Assembly: GCF_021696945.1 (NCBI RefSeq)
Contig: NZ_JACYHE010000002.1
Span: forward strand, 62,001-126,000
DNA from: Streptomyces sp. JJ36
GTDB taxonomy: Bacteria; Actinomycetota; Actinomycetes; Streptomycetales; Streptomycetaceae
DNA: 64,000 nucleotides
Reading direction: 5' to 3'
Position numbers and translations under genes: made by a program. The notes under the pieces were generated by a model, which worked only from the letters and a program-made list of their open reading frames with translations, was not told the DNA's origin and searched no databases. Positions 61,060-64,000 of this stretch are shown piece after piece (positions within the stretch are counted from its first letter, which is position 1; the number at the start of each line of letters is the position of its first letter).

Positions 61060-62862
61060 ATGGTGCACTTCGCGACGCTGCGTGACCTGAAGGTATCCGA
61101 GTTCGAAGAGGCCGCCGACGGCTACCACAAGGTCAGCAGTGCGGCGGGCGCGTCCAAGGACCGGCTCGAGCGCCAGATCGTGGCCAAGGTGTTTCCCGTC
61201 GACGGTGGCCCAGACGGGGCGAAGGGCCTCAGCGGTGAGGGCGCAAGCGCGGCTCGGGACCGGTTGACACGGTTGGCCAAGAACTTCCACTACACACAGG
61301 TCGAGTGCGGTTTGATCAGCGCGGCGCTGAACGGCTTGGCTTCGGACCTGCGGGCGGCGCAGAAGAAGCTCACGGCAGCGGTGGACGAGGCCCGGAGCGC
61401 CGGCTTCACGGTGGGGGAGGATGGTTCGGTCCGCTGGGTGTCCGACCGTACGCCGACACCGATCAATCCCGAGCAGAGCGTGACGGCTCAGGACAGCCTT
61501 GTTCCGCTGGCGGACCCGGACCCGAAGCGCGTGAAGGCGCAGGGTTACGCGGACCGGATTGGCGAGGCCCTGGGCGATGCAGCGGAAGCGGACCAGAAGT
61601 GGGGGCCGAAGTTGCGGCGCCTCATGGCCCAGAACGACCTGAACGTCTCGGCGAAGGACTGGGCTGATGTCCACGGTGACCAAGGCGCGTTGCAGAAGGT
61701 CGCGGGTGACTATCTTGCCAGGGAGGACATACCACAGGGCAAGTCACCTGGGGACAACGCCAAGTGGTGGAACAGCCTGACCGCTGACGAGAAGGCTGAT
61801 TACGTTGCGCTTTACCCCGCTTCCGTGGGCGCCCTCGACGGCCTGCCGTCAGAGGTACGGGACGAGGCGAACCGTGCGGTCCTGGCCGAGAAGAAGGGTG
61901 CCTACCAGGTACAGTTGAACGCCATCCCGCCGGCACCGGAGAAGTACCGGCTGACCCACAAGGACAACGTTCGCGTCGAGCGGGAAGAGTGGAAGCGGTG
62001 GGATGAGAAGTACGGTGACAAGAAGGCTCACCTGATCGCTTCGTTGAAGGGTATGGAGGCGATCGAGCAGCGCTTCGACGACACGGGGAAGGAAGGGCTC
62101 CCCGAAGCGTATCTTCTCGGCTTCGACGCGGAGCGGAACGGCCGGGCGATCGTTGCCAACGGGAATCCGGACACCGCAGACCACACAGCGGTGTACGTGC
62201 CCGGGACGACGGCGCGGCTGGAGGCGATTGATGGCGACATCGGTCGTATGACGAACCTGTGGCGGGAAGCAAGTGCGATGCCTGGCGGTCCAGAAGTTTC
62301 GACCATCACCTGGCTCGGATACGATGCCCCACAGACGATTGTGCCGGAGGCCATGGAGAAGCATTGGGCGCACGACGGTGCGCCCAAGCTCAACCGGTTC
62401 CTCGACGGGATGCAGACGGTGCAGGGGGGTGCAGACAGCAGTCACACGACAGTCATCGGCCACAGCTACGGGAGCACCACCGTCGGCGCGGCCTCCGAAC
62501 AGGGCGATTTGAAGGCCGATGACATCGTGGTCGCCGGCAGCCCCGGAATGCTCGTCGGCGAAGCGGGCGACCTCGATGTCGGCAAGGCCCATGTGTGGTC
62601 CGAGGCAGCGTCGGATGACCTGGTTCCCGCTGGAGGGAAGGCCGCAGGGCTCGGTGGCTACGAATGGGCCACCGAGACATGGAACGGGATTCCCTACAAT
62701 GCTGGATACGTCCAGCTCGTGCCTTCGGATGAGGCTTTCGGCGCTCACCGAATGGCGGTCGACACCAGTGGCCATAGCGACTATTGGAATGCTGATTCCA
62801 CGAGCCTCTGGAATCAAGCAGCTGTGGTGACAGGGAACTACGATGAGGTGGAGCTTGGCTAG
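61060..62862 (+). CDS. DUF1023 alpha/beta hydrolase with helical N-terminus
   Basis: 600 residues. Residues 1-130 are helical and WXG-like (LTRLAKNFHYTQVECGLISAALNGL); the C-terminal half is an alpha/beta hydrolase of the DUF1023 type with nucleophile motif IGHSYGSTTVG and GSPGMLVGEAGDL; a catalytic His is likely in FGAHRMAVDTSGHSDY. Actinobacterial members often follow ESX-like proteins and are thought to be exported. No signal peptide. Substrate unknown. More AT-rich than neighbours. Overlaps the next gene by 20 bp. Confidence 0.85.
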   Translation: MVHFATLRDLKVSEFEEAADGYHKVSSAAGASKDRLERQIVAKVFPVDGGPDGAKGLSGEGASAARDRLTRLAKNFHYTQVECGLISAALNGLASDLRAAQKKLTAAVDEARSAGFTVGEDGSVRWVSDRTPTPINPEQSVTAQDSLVPLADPDPKRVKAQGYADRIGEALGDAAEADQKWGPKLRRLMAQNDLNVSAKDWADVHGDQGALQKVAGDYLAREDIPQGKSPGDNAKWWNSLTADEKADYVALYPASVGALDGLPSEVRDEANRAVLAEKKGAYQVQLNAIPPAPEKYRLTHKDNVRVEREEWKRWDEKYGDKKAHLIASLKGMEAIEQRFDDTGKEGLPEAYLLGFDAERNGRAIVANGNPDTADHTAVYVPGTTARLEAIDGDIGRMTNLWREASAMPGGPEVSTITWLGYDAPQTIVPEAMEKHWAHDGAPKLNRFLDGMQTVQGGADSSHTTVIGHSYGSTTVGAASEQGDLKADDIVVAGSPGMLVGEAGDLDVGKAHVWSEAASDDLVPAGGKAAGLGGYEWATETWNGIPYNAGYVQLVPSDEAFGAHRMAVDTSGHSDYWNADSTSLWNQAAVVTGNYDEVELG

Positions 62863-63397
62863 GCGCGGGGGGACTGCGGCACTTACTGTGGTTTTGGCTA
62901 GTGCACTGATGGGATGTTCCAATGTGAATGGCACTGACGGAGACCTCGGATACACGCCTGAGAGGCGCGAAATTGGGGCTGCCCGCAGCGATGCAAAGCA
63001 GTTGTCCAGTCAGCTGCTTGACATCCTCAACCTTGACGGCAAAGTGACTGAACCTGGCCCCGGGGTGTCCCTCTGCGAAGGGAGGGACACCGACAAGTTC
63101 TTCAAGATTCGTCACCCATGGAGTGTCTACGATGTTCCAGTGGAAGACATGGAAAGGGCCATGGAGAAGCTCAGAGAAGCTCTTCCTGAGCGTGGCTGGG
63201 AAGTGACGAGCTACGGTCCGGACGAGAGTCGCGCCAAGAGTCTGACGCTCTTTGCCGACTCGACTGAGAAGAAGTTCACGGCTCAGGTCAAGCTTCTCGA
63301 TCGCCGAGGGCGCAGCGATCATCCGTCCGGAATCACGGTCACTCTCGTCTCCGCATGTTTCCAGGTGCCCGAGGGGCAAACAGTCGACGAGTACTGA
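62843..63397 (+). CDS. Putative lipoprotein
   Basis: 184 residues. The head RRGGTAALTVVLASALMGCS is a lipoprotein signal with lipobox ALMGC (Cys near 25). The mature part (EKLREALPERGWEVTSYGPDE and KSLTLFADSTEKKFTAQVKL) has no recognised domain. Start ATG overlaps the hydrolase gene, so they are probably co-translated, and the product may sit at the membrane as partner of the hydrolase. Confidence 0.82.
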   Translation: MRWSLARRGGTAALTVVLASALMGCSNVNGTDGDLGYTPERREIGAARSDAKQLSSQLLDILNLDGKVTEPGPGVSLCEGRDTDKFFKIRHPWSVYDVPVEDMERAMEKLREALPERGWEVTSYGPDESRAKSLTLFADSTEKKFTAQVKLLDRRGRSDHPSGITVTLVSACFQVPEGQTVDEY

Positions 63398-63444
63398 CGA
63401 ACGGGCGGCCCGTCGACGTGCTGCGACCGTACGAGGAGAGCCAC

Positions 63445-63555
63445 GTGGCGCCGTACCCCACCGGTCCGATCGGTGACGTGGAGCTGCCTGCGCTCGGGCT
63501 TCCCGACTTCAGTGACGACGAGATCGAGGACGCGCTCCGGGGCATGGGGTCATGA
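63445..63555 (+). CDS. 36-residue acidic peptide
   Basis: GTG 63445 is preceded by GAGGAGAG at ideal distance; longer in-frame starts lack such a site. The peptide VAPYPTGPIGDVELPALGLP then DFSDDEIEDALRGMGS has an acidic helical end. It follows the lipoprotein gene by 47 bp. Function unknown. A further frame begins in ATGA overlap at its stop (63552) but runs into the terminator. Confidence 0.45.
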   Translation: MAPYPTGPIGDVELPALGLPDFSDDEIEDALRGMGS

Positions 63556-63655
63556 CAGAGGTGGCGGTGGCCGAACGGCCGCTCACCCGTCATGCGGCGT
63601 TCCGCCTGCTGCCGGAAGACATGGAGCCCCGTCGGCGCGGGTGGCGACACGGCAC

Positions 63656-63685
63656 GGCGGCGCCCCGCAGGTGCGGGGCGCCGCC
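63656..63685. terminator. Terminator hairpin, 13-bp perfect stem
   Basis: Arms 63656-63668 and 63673-63685 pair perfectly around the loop AGGT. It lies between the AT-richer gene set and the convergent SPFH-like gene, ending both. Confidence 0.85.
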
Positions 63686-63706
63686 GTCCGCAGGCGCGGT
63701 CTGCGG

Positions 63707-64000
63707 TCAGTCCCGGGTGCCGTCCTCACCGTCCGCCGCAGGACCCGGGAGGGCCGAGAGGCGGGGGAGGAGCTGGGCGGTGAGCAGGGTGGTGAGCGCC
63801 GAGTGGTCGCCGCCGGCGGCGGAGCCGTCGGTGCGGACCACGACCGGCTGCGGCGCGGACGCGGCCAGCGTCGCGCCGACGTCCAGCCGCCGCCGGGCCA
63901 GTTCGTACTGGAGCACCGCGCGGTTGTCGCGGTAGGCCTGGGCCAGCCGGCGCTGGGCCCGGGCCTCGTTCTCCGCGGCGATGAGCCCGGAGCGGCCCCG
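63707..64000 (-). CDS. Probable SPFH/band 7 protein, C-terminal part (gene runs off the window)
   Basis: 97 codons plus stop are visible. ENEARAQRRLAQAYRDNRAV and LQYELARRRLDVGATLAASA resemble the C-terminal helix of SPFH (stomatin/flotillin-like) proteins, which oligomerise at membranes; the end is a variable Gly/Asp tail. The start and SPFH domain lie beyond position 64000, so the call is tentative. Confidence 0.55.
   Translation of the reverse strand, partial: RGRSGLIAAENEARAQRRLAQAYRDNRAVLQYELARRRLDVGATLAASAPQPVVVRTDGSAAGGDHSALTTLLTAQLLPRLSALPGPAADGEDGTRD

Noticed and set aside
63552..63935. 127-codon frame starting in overlap with the 36-residue peptide
   Set aside because: It reads through the perfect terminator hairpin and then antisense to the SPFH-like gene; at best only its first 30 codons could be a stub.

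Overview
The window is high-GC actinobacterial chromosome. Gene content and order point to Streptomyces or a close relative in the Streptomycetaceae: leuA with a leucine leader peptide, recO, uppS, zur-znuBCA, glyS, dus and ppdK, together with XRE/DUF397 pairs, a LAxTG-type sortase substrate, a rare TTA codon and very strong third-position G/C. No rRNA, tRNA, CRISPR array, insertion sequence or integrase was recognised.

Positions 1-20,100 look like conserved core. They hold leuA with its attenuator-like leader, a LuxR/TrmB-type regulator divergent from a 51-residue acidic peptide, a stress-protein-17M relative, a TerB-like protein, two secreted cell-wall hydrolases, recO, uppS, the zinc regulon (zur, znuB, znuC, znuA behind two tandem Zur-type boxes), glyS, a metallo-hydrolase, a tRNA-dihydrouridine synthase, dodecin and ppdK. 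Several junctions carry long perfect terminator hairpins.

Positions 20,200-36,750 are a mixed region of mostly single genes: a BtrH-N/C39-like protein, a TMEM175-like channel, an Excalibur cell-wall protein, a cupin, a GlxA-type regulator, a tandem PAP2 fusion, reductase-like proteins, DinB, a cation diffusion facilitator, a divergent MmyB-type regulator/SnoaL pair with a clear operator, pyruvate carboxylase, and an ArsR-SRPBCC-reductase operon.

Positions 37,200-54,270 read as a defence island. They contain a possible PD-(D/E)XK protein, small Cys-rich and charged proteins, one intact and one broken XRE/DUF397 unit (145-bp direct repeat), an RsbW-like ATPase, and a long co-directional run: HTH-methylase-TRD fusion (motif IV TPPY), hsdM, hsdS, hsdR, then a Ser/Thr kinase. 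Divergent from this run are a 104-residue unknown and an OLD-family ATPase/TOPRIM nuclease. The run would make a complete type I restriction-modification system with an unusual methylase-like protein at the head and a kinase at the tail.

Positions 54,800-64,000 hold a cstA / cory-CC-star-like / ArsA-type operon, a ribbon-helix-helix/PIN toxin-antitoxin pair, a D-Ala-D-Ala carboxypeptidase, and a more AT-rich set (WXG-like helical protein with a TTA codon, DUF1023 hydrolase, lipoprotein, 36-residue peptide) that suggests an export- or envelope-linked unit. The window ends inside a probable SPFH-domain gene. All database-like names here come from recognition of motifs, not from searches.
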